A stretch of DNA of 64,000 nt from an uncultured Propionivibrio sp. (lineage in GTDB: Bacteria; Pseudomonadota; Gammaproteobacteria; Burkholderiales; Rhodocyclaceae), in NCBI GenBank assembly GCA_937923255.1, contig CALAIL010000021.1, positions 8,682-72,681 of the forward strand, written 5' to 3'. Of the stretch, positions 44,771-54,403 are shown one piece after another. Both the position numbers and the translations under genes were made by a program. Below the pieces are notes generated by a model that did not search any database, had not been told where the DNA came from, and was given only the letters and a program-made list of their open reading frames with translations. Position 1 is the stretch's first letter, and each line of letters begins with the position of its first letter.

Positions 44771-45541
44771 TCAATGCGTCTGCCGGCAGGCTTCGTAGAT
44801 CGCCGCCATCGCTTCCGCCGCACCGGCAGCGACATGCCATGAGACCCGGTTGCTCAGGAAAGTATGCGCGGGATTGATCTCGACCGTCGGTGCGCCGCGC
44901 TGCACGGCCCGCAGAACCGGCTCGGCAATGTAGGGAAAAACCGCCGTCGTACCGATGACGAACACCATATCGAAGCCGGTATCCAGTTCGCGGTAAAGGC
45001 GGCTGATCGCGCGCTCCGGCAGCATTTCGCCGAACAGCACGACATTGGGGCGGACGATGCCGCCGCATTGGTGACAGCGCGGCGGTATTGCAGCATCGGC
45101 AGTATCCGCCGCAGCGCCGCACTGCGTGCAGTAGCGCTCGGCCAGCGTGCCGTGGATTTCGATCAGATTGCGGCTGCCCGCCTGGCTGTGCAGCCCGTCG
45201 ATATTCTGCGTCAGCACGACGACCTCATGGCTGTCATCGAGCGCGGCAATGGCACGGTGCGCGGCGTTTGGCGCGGCCTGGCGGCAATTGTGCTCGATCT
45301 GCGCCAGATACTTCCAGGTAATGTCCGGCCGCGCGGCAAAGCAGGCGCCGGACAGCGCCTCCTCGATGGCCATGCCGTCCTCGGTCGCCTCGTCGTTATA
45401 CAGCCCGCCGACGCCGCGATAGGTCGGTAACCCGGAGTCGGCGGAAATCCCGGCGCCGGTGATGAACAGAACGCGCCGCAGCGCACGCAGGCGCAGGCCG
45501 ATGTCACGCAGGGTGGCGGTAGTTTCGGCAGACAGACTCAT
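44771..45541 (-). CDS. cobB: Sirtuin, NAD-dependent protein deacylase
   Basis: A 256-residue Sir2-family enzyme that removes acyl groups from lysines using NAD. Motifs: FITGAGISADSGLPTYRG, VVLTQNIDGLHSQAG, catalytic His in IEIHGTL, two zinc cysteine pairs (CTQC and CHQC), RPNVVLFGEMLPE and VIGTTAVFPY. GAGGAG precedes the ATG. The gene abuts a MITE-like element at its 3' end. Confidence 0.95.
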   Translation of the reverse strand: MSLSAETTATLRDIGLRLRALRRVLFITGAGISADSGLPTYRGVGGLYNDEATEDGMAIEEALSGACFAARPDITWKYLAQIEHNCRQAAPNAAHRAIAALDDSHEVVVLTQNIDGLHSQAGSRNLIEIHGTLAERYCTQCGAAADTADAAIPPRCHQCGGIVRPNVVLFGEMLPERAISRLYRELDTGFDMVFVIGTTAVFPYIAEPVLRAVQRGAPTVEINPAHTFLSNRVSWHVAAGAAEAMAAIYEACRQTH

Positions 45542-45966
45542 GGCAGACTCCTCTTTGGTTTAACACATCACACGCGCCCTCCGGCCTGTGCGCAGCAGCG
45601 CCGGTTGTGGGATTGTGTGGGATTGCCGATCGGCGCGAATGAACGCGAACGACGGATCCGGCGGATATTCCGCATAGGCCGCCAAGGCGCCAACGGGTAC
45701 AGCATTCGAGGGCAACACGGCGCAGACGGAATGAAACACGCGGCGCAAAACGCACGGACAGCGCAACCTGCCTGCGGAAGAAGCGCAGAAAAGGAACGGG
45801 GTGCGCCGTACCGCGTGTATTCCACGTCTCTCACGTATCTCGCGTCCCTCACGTATCTCGCATATCTCACGACACGCGCAGCGCAATGCGCACGCTACGC
45901 CCGCCAGGGACGCTATGGCGTTCCGCCCGCGCCGCCGCCCGGCCGGCGCTTTTCCCGACATTGTGC
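45542..45966. other. Intergenic region with short direct repeats
   Basis: No gene is recognised. CTCACGTATCTCGC occurs at 45830 and 45848 (18 bp period), with a partial third copy after it. Confidence 0.45.
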
Positions 45967-48900
45967 TCACGCCTGAACCCTCGACCTGCGCCGCCACAAG
46001 CCGCCAGCAGAGAAGGCGTTCCAGCCCCATTTCAGCCAGTCAAGCAGCGACCACGCCAGCCAGAGCGCCCAGAGCAGCATCAGCCCGCGATAGACCAGGA
46101 TCGGCAGCGTCACCACCCAGACGCCGGGGGGCGTCGCTTCGGCGCGGTCGAGATACCAGTTGAGCCGGAAGGCGTGCGATCCATTGCCGACGACCTGCAT
46201 GTCCGGATAACCGAGCAGACCGCTTTCGACAATGGAAAACAGCGCGGACAGCATGACCAGGGTCAGCAATGCCAATCCGAGTTGGCGCAGGTTGAACGGC
46301 CAGTGCGACAGCCTGGACGACATCCGCGCCTGCCATTTGGCCGCTTCGCTTTCCCCGGCAGCCGTGGGAATCGCCGGATTGAGCGGCACGGCGGCGCTCT
46401 GGCGCGCGCGCCAGCCGAATACGGCGAACCAGCCGATGACAATCAGCGCCGACCACCACGACGCCTGCGTCAGACCAAGCGCCAGCAGCAGCCACTGCCA
46501 CGTCCTGCGCAGCGGCCAGCTTGCGTCGCGGGCGCTGAAACGGCCGATCAGCACAGCGGCGACCAGCAGCACCAGCAGCTTGCCCCAGAACAGAATGGCC
46601 GGCCCGATGCCCGGCCCGACAGCCAGCAACAACCAGCGGTCACGCGGCAATTGCAGCTGCACGCGGTGATTGACGCTGTCCTGGCCGAGATCGACGCGCT
46701 GTGTTGCGTAGCGCAGCGCCATGTCCTGCTCGGCGCGCCAGAGGATTTCGACGCCCTGTTTGCCGGGCGCAAGCGGCAGCGTCAAACGCTGGCCATCCAG
46801 GCGAATCGGCTGTGTCTTGCCGTCGATGGCGACGCGCTGCAATACCGCGCCTTCCGGCAAGGTAAGCGTGTGATCGGCGCCGCGGCTGCTACGCAGTGAG
46901 AGGCTCAGGTAATAATCGCTCGAACGCGCGCCGGCCGTCACCGCCAGCGCCGAAGTGTCGATGGTCAGCGTCCGTCCCGGCGCCGGTTGCGGCCGCGTGA
47001 TCGACAGCCGCAAGGTCTCGCCCGGCCAGGGTCGGAAACTCAGGTCGGCATCCTGCGCGTCCGTGCCCAGCGCCACCGGCGGAAAACCCTGGGCGTCGAC
47101 GTGCCAGAGCGGTGAAGCGCTCATCATCCAGCTTTCAACCCAGGCGTCGGTTTCAGGCGCCGTCAGCGTCAGCGCATCGTGCGGCGCCAGGGTCGATACC
47201 CAGCCGACACTGGTCGCCTGCGGTGCCAGGTTAACCTGTGCCTGCCCCTCTTTAACGACGATACCCGCCGTCGTCACCGACTCGCCCGGTAGCAGCGGCA
47301 CCTGCACGACCACCGGCGCACCGGGCGGCGAAACGCGGCGCACGGTCGTCTCCACGCGCCAGTTCAGATCGAAAAACAAGCGTCGTTCGACGCGCAGGAA
47401 CGGCGGCAGCACGGCGGCATCCTGCGCGTTCTGCGCTTCCTGCCTGCCCCGCGCCGCCCGGGCGGCATCGGCCGCACTGTCTTTTTCGGCGCGGCGGGAG
47501 AACTGGAGCGTATCGGCAACACCGGATTCTTCGGATATGCCGGCCACCTCCCAGCCGTCAGCCTGTACTTCGACGCGGCGCGGCCGCAGCGGCAAAGGCA
47601 ACTGCACGACATCGGCGGCCGGCAGAACCCCAAACAGTTCGACGCGCGAACGCCCTGCCGGCGCCAGCAGCCAGGCATTTTCGTTTTCGGTATAGACGTA
47701 AGCCGGTTTGCCGTCGATGCGCGCCTCACTCGCCAGCCATTGCTTGACGCCGCCCGGCAGCGGCAGCGCCACGTCGCTCACTGCCTCGACATCGAGGATC
47801 AGACGCAGGCTGCCATCCGCCAGATGAACAGAAAGGCGAGAAATATCGGCGCATTCCGGCAGGCATTCGGCCGGGCGCGTGAGTTTTTCACGCAAGGCGT
47901 CGAGCAGCGCCTTGTTCGGCAGTTCCGCCCACACGGGCCCGCTCAGTCCGGCGGTCAGCAGGAGGCCAAGCACGACCAGCAGTACGGCGGGCTGAGCGCG
48001 CCCGGAGTGTGCATACTGCGCCGCAGGCGGCGCGCCTTCTTTCCGCGCGAAGCCGCCCAGCCAGCCCCAAGACCGGCCGCCACCCGGACCACCCATACCG
48101 CCCGTTTTTCCGGCAGCGCGCGGCACCAGGTCGAGAATGCGCGCCAGCAGACCGGCCAGCAGCGCCAGGCGCAAAACGACGAGCAGTTTGTTGGCCAGCG
48201 GCGAAAGCAGCCAGAGATCGAGCATCTGATCCTGGGCAACGGGGCCATTCCACGTCAGCGAGTGTACATTCCAGCGCCAGTTGGGCAAGCCGTTACCGGT
48301 TTGCACCTTGGCGTCCGGGTCGGCAATTTGGTAGATATTGCGTTTGGCCGCCTGCATCGGGGTTTCGCGCTGACGGGCGCGCATCGCACTCTTGGCGGCC
48401 ATGCTGCTGGAAGAAGCGGCATGGCGCGGCGCGGCAGCCATTTTGGCTGGCACTTTCTCTAACTGGACCGCCTCCGGCGCGGGCATCGCCATCACCTGCG
48501 GGGCTTCGCGCGCATCTATGGCTTCTTCCTGAACGGCGGCATCCTCATCCTCCCGCAGGGCGTCCATTTCATTGCGGGAGTACGGCTGCGCCGTTCCGGC
48601 CTGCACCGTGCGCAAACCCTCGCCTTCCAGCACAGGGTAGAGCGCCATCCGCACCTGATCCACGGCAAAGGAGAGCAGATGCAGCGTCAGCAGCAATGCA
48701 CCGGCGCAACGGATGAAATGCATGCCGCGTTTCATGCGCCCTTCCGGCAGCACGCGATACAGCGCCACGGCGGCGATCAGAAGCAGCCAGTCCCAGGTCG
48801 GCGCATCCGCTTCCTGATAGACCAGCATCATAGCCAGCAGCGCCACGGCGCCCCAGCCCACGCCCCAAAGGCGGCCGGCCGCCAGCGCAGTCAGCATGAC

Positions 48901-50550
48901 CAGGAAGAAATCAAGCAGATTCCATTGCGCCAGCCAGGCGCCGCCGGCGCGATCCACGCCCGATGCGTGCAGCAGCCGCCAGCCGGCGGGCAGGTTCAGC
49001 GTCATGTTCAGACGCTCGGCGTCGTGCTGCCAGCCGATAGCGCTAAAGCGGTGCGGCGCGCCGGAAATTTCGCTGTCGGCGCTCATGGTCAGCCGGCCGC
49101 GTTTGACCTCGACGCCCGCCGTGTCTTCCGCCTCGCCGCTGCGCGTAATCAATTGCGCCTCACCGTCGATATCGACGCGGCCCAGCTTGGCCGGCGCGGC
49201 AACCTCCAGCCGCCGGGCGCGGCCGATTTCCCCGGACAGACGGTCGCTGACGGTCAGCGTACCGCCGTCGAAACTCAACCATGCCTGACGTTCGAAGCTC
49301 AGGCGATCCGGCGCGGGGTCGCTGTCGCCGCGACGGATTTCCTTAAGCGTCAACGTTTCGCCGGGGCGCATCAGATAACTGGGCAGACGCCGCCATTCCA
49401 TGGGCAGATCGGTCTGCTGCGGATCGACGGAAGCGACGCCTTCGACCGTTGCGCTGCGAATCGACGGATCGGCCTGGAAGACCCAGGCCTCCTCGTCGGC
49501 CAACAGCGGCGCCTCGCCCGTCGAGGTGGCTTCCGCATTTTCCGTACTTTCCGTATTTTTTACCGCATCGGCCGGCGGCTCACCCGGCCCGTTCTCTTGT
49601 TCGTTTTGTCCGCCGTGTTCGCTTTGCTCATTGTCGCGCTTATCCGCTGTATCAGCCTTGCCAGCAATCTTTTCTTCGCCGCCCTCGCCGGCCAGCGTCA
49701 GCGCCTTGACCGCGCCCGGATAGCGCGCGATCAGCGTAATGTCCCAACGGCCCGCGCGCGCCTGCACGCGCAGGCCGCCCGCTTGCGTCAGCGCCGCCGG
49801 CAAGGGCGAGCGCAAATCCTGCGGCAACGCGCCGGGCAACAGGATGCGGCCAAGCGTCAGCTCGCGCGCCTTGCCGGAAACATCCAGCCGGATACGCGTT
49901 TCGACGGTGACGGGAACCCCGTCGGCCAGTTTGCGATAAACGTGAATCTGCGCTTCGTCGCCCGCTTCGCGTTCGCTGCGGCCTTGCAGGCGGAGCTGGT
50001 TGTCCTCGTCGCGCACCGGCCGGGCAACAATCTTGCCATCCACTTCCAGATGCAGCAGCGCCGCACGCGCCGGCAAGGCGAGCGACTCAGGCAACGCCCG
50101 CCAGGCAAAACGGCCGCTGAGGCGGTGGCTGCCTTCCTCCAGGCGCACCGAAGGCACGCCGCCGCGGCCGATCACGACCGCCGGCTTGCCGTCAACCTGC
50201 ACGTCCTGCGGCCAATACCGCGTCTCGCCGGGCAGTTCGACCCAGGTGGGGCGATAGACGCGCCAGTACTGGGCAAAGGCGGCGCCCCGGCTGTCCGCCT
50301 TCAGTTCAAGTACGCCTGGCCAGACGCATTGCCGCGGCGCATCCCGGTTGAAGAGATGCGGGCAGGCGGCATCGGGAACCTCATCAAGCGCCCACGGCAC
50401 CCAGGTTTTGAGCGGTTCGGGCACGGCGGCGCGTGAAAAATCCGAGGTTTCCGCCGACTCCGCCGCCACGGCATACGTACACACGCAGAAACACAGGGAA
50501 AAAGCCAGCCGGCATATTTTTTTCGCCCAAACGGTCCAGTCAGTTTTCAT
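45967..50550 (-). CDS. Very large membrane protein with two related halves, unknown function
   Basis: 1527 residues from the ATG at 50550. A signal peptide (about 1-30, ends YAVAA) precedes an exported beta-rich region with RYWPQDVQVDGKPAVVIGRG near 112-131. An acidic low-complexity stretch (about 287-350) follows, then three or four membrane segments (545-630) and a linker. Near 855-875 a second signal-like segment (AVLLVVLGLLLTAGLSGPVWA) begins another exported region with QWLASEARIDGKPAYVYTEN near 936-955, aligning with the first. Several membrane helices end the protein (about 1310-1520). No enzymatic motif is visible. It lies downstream of the beta-propeller gene in the copper/nitrite region. 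Confidence 0.75.
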   Translation of the reverse strand: MKTDWTVWAKKICRLAFSLCFCVCTYAVAAESAETSDFSRAAVPEPLKTWVPWALDEVPDAACPHLFNRDAPRQCVWPGVLELKADSRGAAFAQYWRVYRPTWVELPGETRYWPQDVQVDGKPAVVIGRGGVPSVRLEEGSHRLSGRFAWRALPESLALPARAALLHLEVDGKIVARPVRDEDNQLRLQGRSEREAGDEAQIHVYRKLADGVPVTVETRIRLDVSGKARELTLGRILLPGALPQDLRSPLPAALTQAGGLRVQARAGRWDITLIARYPGAVKALTLAGEGGEEKIAGKADTADKRDNEQSEHGGQNEQENGPGEPPADAVKNTESTENAEATSTGEAPLLADEEAWVFQADPSIRSATVEGVASVDPQQTDLPMEWRRLPSYLMRPGETLTLKEIRRGDSDPAPDRLSFERQAWLSFDGGTLTVSDRLSGEIGRARRLEVAAPAKLGRVDIDGEAQLITRSGEAEDTAGVEVKRGRLTMSADSEISGAPHRFSAIGWQHDAERLNMTLNLPAGWRLLHASGVDRAGGAWLAQWNLLDFFLVMLTALAAGRLWGVGWGAVALLAMMLVYQEADAPTWDWLLLIAAVALYRVLPEGRMKRGMHFIRCAGALLLTLHLLSFAVDQVRMALYPVLEGEGLRTVQAGTAQPYSRNEMDALREDEDAAVQEEAIDAREAPQVMAMPAPEAVQLEKVPAKMAAAPRHAASSSSMAAKSAMRARQRETPMQAAKRNIYQIADPDAKVQTGNGLPNWRWNVHSLTWNGPVAQDQMLDLWLLSPLANKLLVVLRLALLAGLLARILDLVPRAAGKTGGMGGPGGGRSWGWLGGFARKEGAPPAAQYAHSGRAQPAVLLVVLGLLLTAGLSGPVWAELPNKALLDALREKLTRPAECLPECADISRLSVHLADGSLRLILDVEAVSDVALPLPGGVKQWLASEARIDGKPAYVYTENENAWLLAPAGRSRVELFGVLPAADVVQLPLPLRPRRVEVQADGWEVAGISEESGVADTLQFSRRAEKDSAADAARAARGRQEAQNAQDAAVLPPFLRVERRLFFDLNWRVETTVRRVSPPGAPVVVQVPLLPGESVTTAGIVVKEGQAQVNLAPQATSVGWVSTLAPHDALTLTAPETDAWVESWMMSASPLWHVDAQGFPPVALGTDAQDADLSFRPWPGETLRLSITRPQPAPGRTLTIDTSALAVTAGARSSDYYLSLSLRSSRGADHTLTLPEGAVLQRVAIDGKTQPIRLDGQRLTLPLAPGKQGVEILWRAEQDMALRYATQRVDLGQDSVNHRVQLQLPRDRWLLLAVGPGIGPAILFWGKLLVLLVAAVLIGRFSARDASWPLRRTWQWLLLALGLTQASWWSALIVIGWFAVFGWRARQSAAVPLNPAIPTAAGESEAAKWQARMSSRLSHWPFNLRQLGLALLTLVMLSALFSIVESGLLGYPDMQVVGNGSHAFRLNWYLDRAEATPPGVWVVTLPILVYRGLMLLWALWLAWSLLDWLKWGWNAFSAGGLWRRRSRVQA

Positions 50551-50649
50551 AATCGATTCCATCGTAATCAGGCCGTCATGGCCGTATTAATGCGCTAAGC
50601 GTATACCGCCTTGCGCGGTGAGGCAAACCTTCCGCGGATGGCTGCATCT

Positions 50650-50705
50650 ATCGTTAAACATCTAAAAAATCGTAACGGCGTTGCGCCGCCGGCCAATCTG
50701 CAATA
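50650..50705 (+). mobile_element. MITE-like fragment
   Basis: ATCGTTAAACATCTAAAAAA then TCGTAACGGCGTTGCGCCGC, the same left end as the copies at 15603 and 55962, then diverges. Confidence 0.45.
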
Positions 50706-50782
50706 AACCCGCCGTATCGGCGAACTTTCCGCCATCACGGCGTGCCCAGCGCTCATCCTACCGTCCGCCACGATGCATTCCC

Positions 50783-52078
50783 TCAGTAGCACAGGCTGTT
50801 ATTGCTACCCATGCGGATGCTGCCAGCCATGATGATGCGCGGCACCCGCACCGGCGCGAGCATTTCGCGCGTATGAATGTCGTAGCGAAAAATCTGCGGC
50901 AACTGCTCGTCGATCGTCACCAGCGCGGTCTTGCTGTCCCCCGTCACCCACATATCCACGACCTGCGCCCGAAAGCGGAATAGCTTGCGATCGTCCGGGT
51001 CGTCGAACGACTGGAACAGCAACGCCTTGTCGCCGCCCAGCAGCCACGTGCTCTCCAGCCAGCCGCTGCGAATGACGCGGGGCGAAAAATCAACGCGAAA
51101 GCGCTGCGGCTTGGCGGCGTCGCGTGTCAGGTCGAAAAGCGCGACATTGCCTTCCACGTCGGCAAAAATCACGCGCTGCGTGTTGGCGTCGATATAGGGG
51201 CGGATCATCGGCTCGTTGGTCGTGCCGACGGTGCGCATGGGGCCGGTGGAGCGCAGCGTGTCCGTTTCCGGGAAATAGATCAGCCCTTCCGATCCGTCGT
51301 CTACGGTCAGCGCGAGCAGATGGTCTTCCGGGCTGGCGATGCCGATGCCGAAGCCGGCGCGGCTTTTGATGCGACGCGAGAAGTCGATTTCTTTCCACAG
51401 CGGTTTTGTTGCCGCTTTTTTTGCCTGCCCGCTTTTTGCATTTTTTACATCTTCGGCGGCATCAAGGTTCCTCGCCGCCTGATCGAAGTGGCGCCGAAAG
51501 ATGCGCGGGCGCTCCTCGTCGAGAATCCAGAACGTGCGGCTGAACGAGCTGAAGAGCAGAGAATAAAAGGTGTCGAGCACAGTCTGGCGCTGCGGCGAAT
51601 CGAAACGCCGCGAAAAAATACGGACGGAAAACGACTCATAGTCGATCATGCCGACGCGGTCGCGCAGGCCGACGGCCACCAGCTTCGACTGCGGCACGAA
51701 GAAAATCTGGTAGACCGGCGCCGGCAGCCGCAGGAAGCGCCTTTCGCGCGTCGTCAGATTGAAGAAGCAGATGCCGGACACTTCCGGCGAACCGATGGCC
51801 ATCATGGCATCGTCGCGTGCCATTTCAAAAACCTGCGGGCGGAAGCCTAAATCCAGCGTCTCGATGTAATCGCCGCTGACAATATCGACGATGCTAATGA
51901 AATTGGAGAATTTGTCGGCGACAAAAGCGTAGCGGGTCGGCGACTCGTTCAACGCCACCTGTCCGGGTTTGAGCTTGACGCTGTCGATATCCGCCCAGCC
52001 CGGCACGCCAAATGCGCGCGCACCGGGCAGCGCCAGCAGCGCGCCGGTCGCTGATAAAAGAAATTTCCGCCGCTTCAT
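50783..52078 (-). CDS. Twin-arginine exported beta-propeller-like protein
   Basis: About 431 residues. The start MKRRKFLLSATGALLALPGA is a Tat-type leader. The mature part has repeated strand motifs such as RYAFVADKFSNFISIVDIVS, YIETLDLGFRPQVFEMARDD and VIFADVEGNVALFDLTRD, typical of YVTN/cytochrome-cd1-like propellers, but no haem motif (CXXCH). The ATG at 52078 has GAAAGGA six bases upstream and is preferred over the one two codons before. It lies between the PCu(A)C gene and the large membrane protein gene. A role in copper or nitrite respiration is only suggested by location. Confidence 0.65.
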   Translation of the reverse strand: MKRRKFLLSATGALLALPGARAFGVPGWADIDSVKLKPGQVALNESPTRYAFVADKFSNFISIVDIVSGDYIETLDLGFRPQVFEMARDDAMMAIGSPEVSGICFFNLTTRERRFLRLPAPVYQIFFVPQSKLVAVGLRDRVGMIDYESFSVRIFSRRFDSPQRQTVLDTFYSLLFSSFSRTFWILDEERPRIFRRHFDQAARNLDAAEDVKNAKSGQAKKAATKPLWKEIDFSRRIKSRAGFGIGIASPEDHLLALTVDDGSEGLIYFPETDTLRSTGPMRTVGTTNEPMIRPYIDANTQRVIFADVEGNVALFDLTRDAAKPQRFRVDFSPRVIRSGWLESTWLLGGDKALLFQSFDDPDDRKLFRFRAQVVDMWVTGDSKTALVTIDEQLPQIFRYDIHTREMLAPVRVPRIIMAGSIRMGSNNSLCY

Positions 52079-52121
52079 TTTCATCCTTTCAACCACAACG
52101 CTTACGCACGCCTGCAATCAG

Positions 52122-52250
52122 GCTGCCCGGTACCCCTTATGGGGTGGGCATCTCAGCGGGGGTGCCCGCAGCCCCTTATGGAGCGGGCATCTCCGGGCAG
52201 GTCCTCTGAAATGCCCTGTTTACAAGGGCTTCCGGGCACCCCTTCGCAAA
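52122..52250. repeat. Palindromic-unit array
   Basis: Centres CCCCTTATGGGGTGGGC, GCCCCTTATGGAGCGGGC and GCCCTGTTTACAAGGGC alternating with CTCAGCGGGGGTGCCCGCAG-like and CTCCGGGCA-like halves. The minus-strand genes on both sides are interrupted by it. Confidence 0.75.
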
Positions 52251-52287
52251 CCCGCACCCGTCAGGCCAGCGAACGCCGCTTAATGTC

Positions 52288-52812
52288 TTAATGTTTATGC
52301 CCGTGGTCATGATTATGGTCATGCGCCGGGGCAGCATCGATGCCGGCGTCTTTCATGACCTCGCGCACGGACTTCACCACCGCCTGGCAATGGGCCTGGG
52401 TGTTGTCGCTGAAATAAACGGTCATCGTATGCGTACTGCCGATGGCAGGATTTTGGGCGATGTCAAAGAGCATGACGTGGTCGCCTCCCTTCCTGAACCG
52501 GCGCTCGCCTTCGCTCAGCTTCAGGTCGGTCATGCGGGCCATTTCCATCACGCCGTCCTTCATCTTCATGCTATGCAGCTCGATACGCGGGCTGACGCTG
52601 GGCATTTCAACACGCACCAGTTCCACCGGCGCGCCGTGATGGACGAAGCGGACGAACGCGCCGGTCATATTTTTGCCCGGCAGCACTTCCTGAATGACGC
52701 AATCCTTCAGCTCGGTATGCGCCGCAATGGCGGGTTCAGCGGCATGCGCCAGCATGGCCGTTTGTGCGCAAGCGGCAGCCAACAGGGCGGCTTTTAGTAT
52801 CTTCAGTGTCAT
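52288..52812 (-). CDS. PCu(A)C copper chaperone
   Basis: A 174-residue periplasmic protein with a signal peptide (MTLKILKAALLAAACAQTAM, ending LAHAA). The PCu(A)C domain has MTGAFVRFVHHG, ELHSMKMKDGVMEMARM and GGDHVMLFDI, supplying the His and Met ligands for Cu(I). The tail HDHNHDHGHKH adds a histidine-rich metal site. It delivers copper to cuproenzymes such as oxidases; here NirK and SCO are encoded just upstream. Ribosome site AAGGAG. Confidence 0.92.
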   Translation of the reverse strand: MTLKILKAALLAAACAQTAMLAHAAEPAIAAHTELKDCVIQEVLPGKNMTGAFVRFVHHGAPVELVRVEMPSVSPRIELHSMKMKDGVMEMARMTDLKLSEGERRFRKGGDHVMLFDIAQNPAIGSTHTMTVYFSDNTQAHCQAVVKSVREVMKDAGIDAAPAHDHNHDHGHKH

Positions 52813-52990
52813 CGTTTCTCCTTTCTTTCGTGGACTCCAGTTAAGAACGCCATTCATAAATTCTTCCGTTTCTCCGGACGGACAAAAATTGATGCGGAGG
52901 GTTTGCACCGCCGAAACGGACATACGGCCAAGCTCGCGATGGAACCGGCACGGGCGCAAGCACGGTCGGCTCATGATTCAGCCGTGCAGC

Positions 52991-54184
52991 TTAACGCGCT
53001 GCGGCCCGGCAACGCGCAAAGTCGGCGATACTTTCCGTCTTCTCCAGAATGCCGTTGCGGCTAGCAATCTGCCGGCCATCGACGAACAGGGCGGTAAACG
53101 GCAGGCCAACCGCGCCCAGGCGCGCCAGCAGGCCGGCATCATTGCTGCCGGTTTGAGGCAACGCCCGGATATTCATTTTGCTAAACAGTGCGGCAATATC
53201 AGCCGGCTTATCGCCCAGATTGAGCGTCTGCACGGAAATGTCTTTGTGCGCGGCTGCCAGCTTGTCCAGCGCCGGCAACTCGATCCGGCAAGGCGCGCAC
53301 CAGGCCGCCCAGACGTTGAGCAGTACGAGCGTGCCGCCCTGTTTTTCCGCTTCCGCGCCCGTTTTCATCTCCGGCAGAATGTCGCTCAACGCCGTATTCG
53401 ATTTCGCCGCGGAGAAGCCCGCGGGCAAGGGGCAGGCCGCAGCCGCCGGCCGCGCCGTCTGGGCATTCTGGGCAGCTTGTGCGGGTCGATCCCGCGGCAC
53501 GGAAGCTGCCGCCGCGTTTTTTGCCGATGCCCCCGGCGCGCCACCATCCGCAGCGCTTTTTCCGGTTTGGCCGCCCGGTTCGCCCAGAACTTTATCGAGC
53601 GCTTTCGTCAGCTCAGCGGGACCAATCTGGTAGTCATAGATGTCGATCAGTTTGCGCTCGGGCGAAATCAGGTAAATGAAGCCGCTGTGATAGACGTTGT
53701 AGTCTGTTCCCGGCGTCGGCTTATCGACCTTCTTGCCGTTCAGCCGGTAGCCGAACGTTGCGCCGAGCTGATCGGTCAGCGCGCGCAGATTCTCCATCTC
53801 GCCGCTCAGGCCCTCGATACGTTCATGGAAATGGTGGGTATAAATCTTGAGATACTTCATATCGTCACTGACCGGATCGATGGTGACGAAGAGCGGCTGA
53901 ATGGCGTCCGGATTCTTGATAGCGCGCATCACTTCGCTGTATTCGTACAGCGTCGTCGGGCAGATGTCCGGACAGTTGGTGTAGCCGATCGCCAGCAGCA
54001 GGTATTTACCCGGGTAGCTCTCCTGCGTGACGCGCCCTTTTTCGCCAATCAGGTCGAAATGGAGCGGCATTCCGCGCGCCGCACTGGCGGCGAAAAGGTT
54101 GGGGGACAGGAAAAACAGAAAAAACAGGCACAACAGCCGCCGGAAACCGGAAAGCGACAAACGCCCGGATAAATACTTGGACAT
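52991..54184 (-). CDS. SCO-type copper chaperone fused to TlpA-like thioredoxin
   Basis: A 397-residue exported protein. After a hydrophobic leader, residues about 35-200 form a SCO1/SenC domain with the copper cysteines in TNCPDICPTTLYEY and the distal His in YNVYHSGFIYL. An Ala/Gly-rich linker (about 205-250) leads to a TlpA/ResA-like thioredoxin domain with WAAWCAPCRIELPALDKLA. SCO and its thiol reductase are normally separate proteins. AAGGAG precedes the ATG at 54184. It follows nirK and precedes the PCu(A)C chaperone gene. Confidence 0.88.
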   Translation of the reverse strand: MSKYLSGRLSLSGFRRLLCLFFLFFLSPNLFAASAARGMPLHFDLIGEKGRVTQESYPGKYLLLAIGYTNCPDICPTTLYEYSEVMRAIKNPDAIQPLFVTIDPVSDDMKYLKIYTHHFHERIEGLSGEMENLRALTDQLGATFGYRLNGKKVDKPTPGTDYNVYHSGFIYLISPERKLIDIYDYQIGPAELTKALDKVLGEPGGQTGKSAADGGAPGASAKNAAAASVPRDRPAQAAQNAQTARPAAAACPLPAGFSAAKSNTALSDILPEMKTGAEAEKQGGTLVLLNVWAAWCAPCRIELPALDKLAAAHKDISVQTLNLGDKPADIAALFSKMNIRALPQTGSNDAGLLARLGAVGLPFTALFVDGRQIASRNGILEKTESIADFARCRAAAR

Positions 54185-54403
54185 ATTCGACTCCTTGCCA
54201 GATTCAAAGACCGCCGGAAGGCCGGAATACGCGGAATACCGCCGATAAACCCGGATTCCTGCCGCGCCGGCTTCCTCTTGCCGTATGTGCGCTACATTTC
54301 TACATCTCGCTCGACATTTTCCCTGTCTCGCCGCCCGGCCGCCCGCATCCAACGGCCATGCCCGAGGCGCGAACGGCAAAACAACGGAAAAACGGGCGCG
54401 CCC

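Noticed and set aside
45560..46030. Arg/Glu-rich small gene near the sirtuin
   Set aside because: The frame comes from short direct repeats in GC-rich DNA and lacks any family resemblance or ribosome site.
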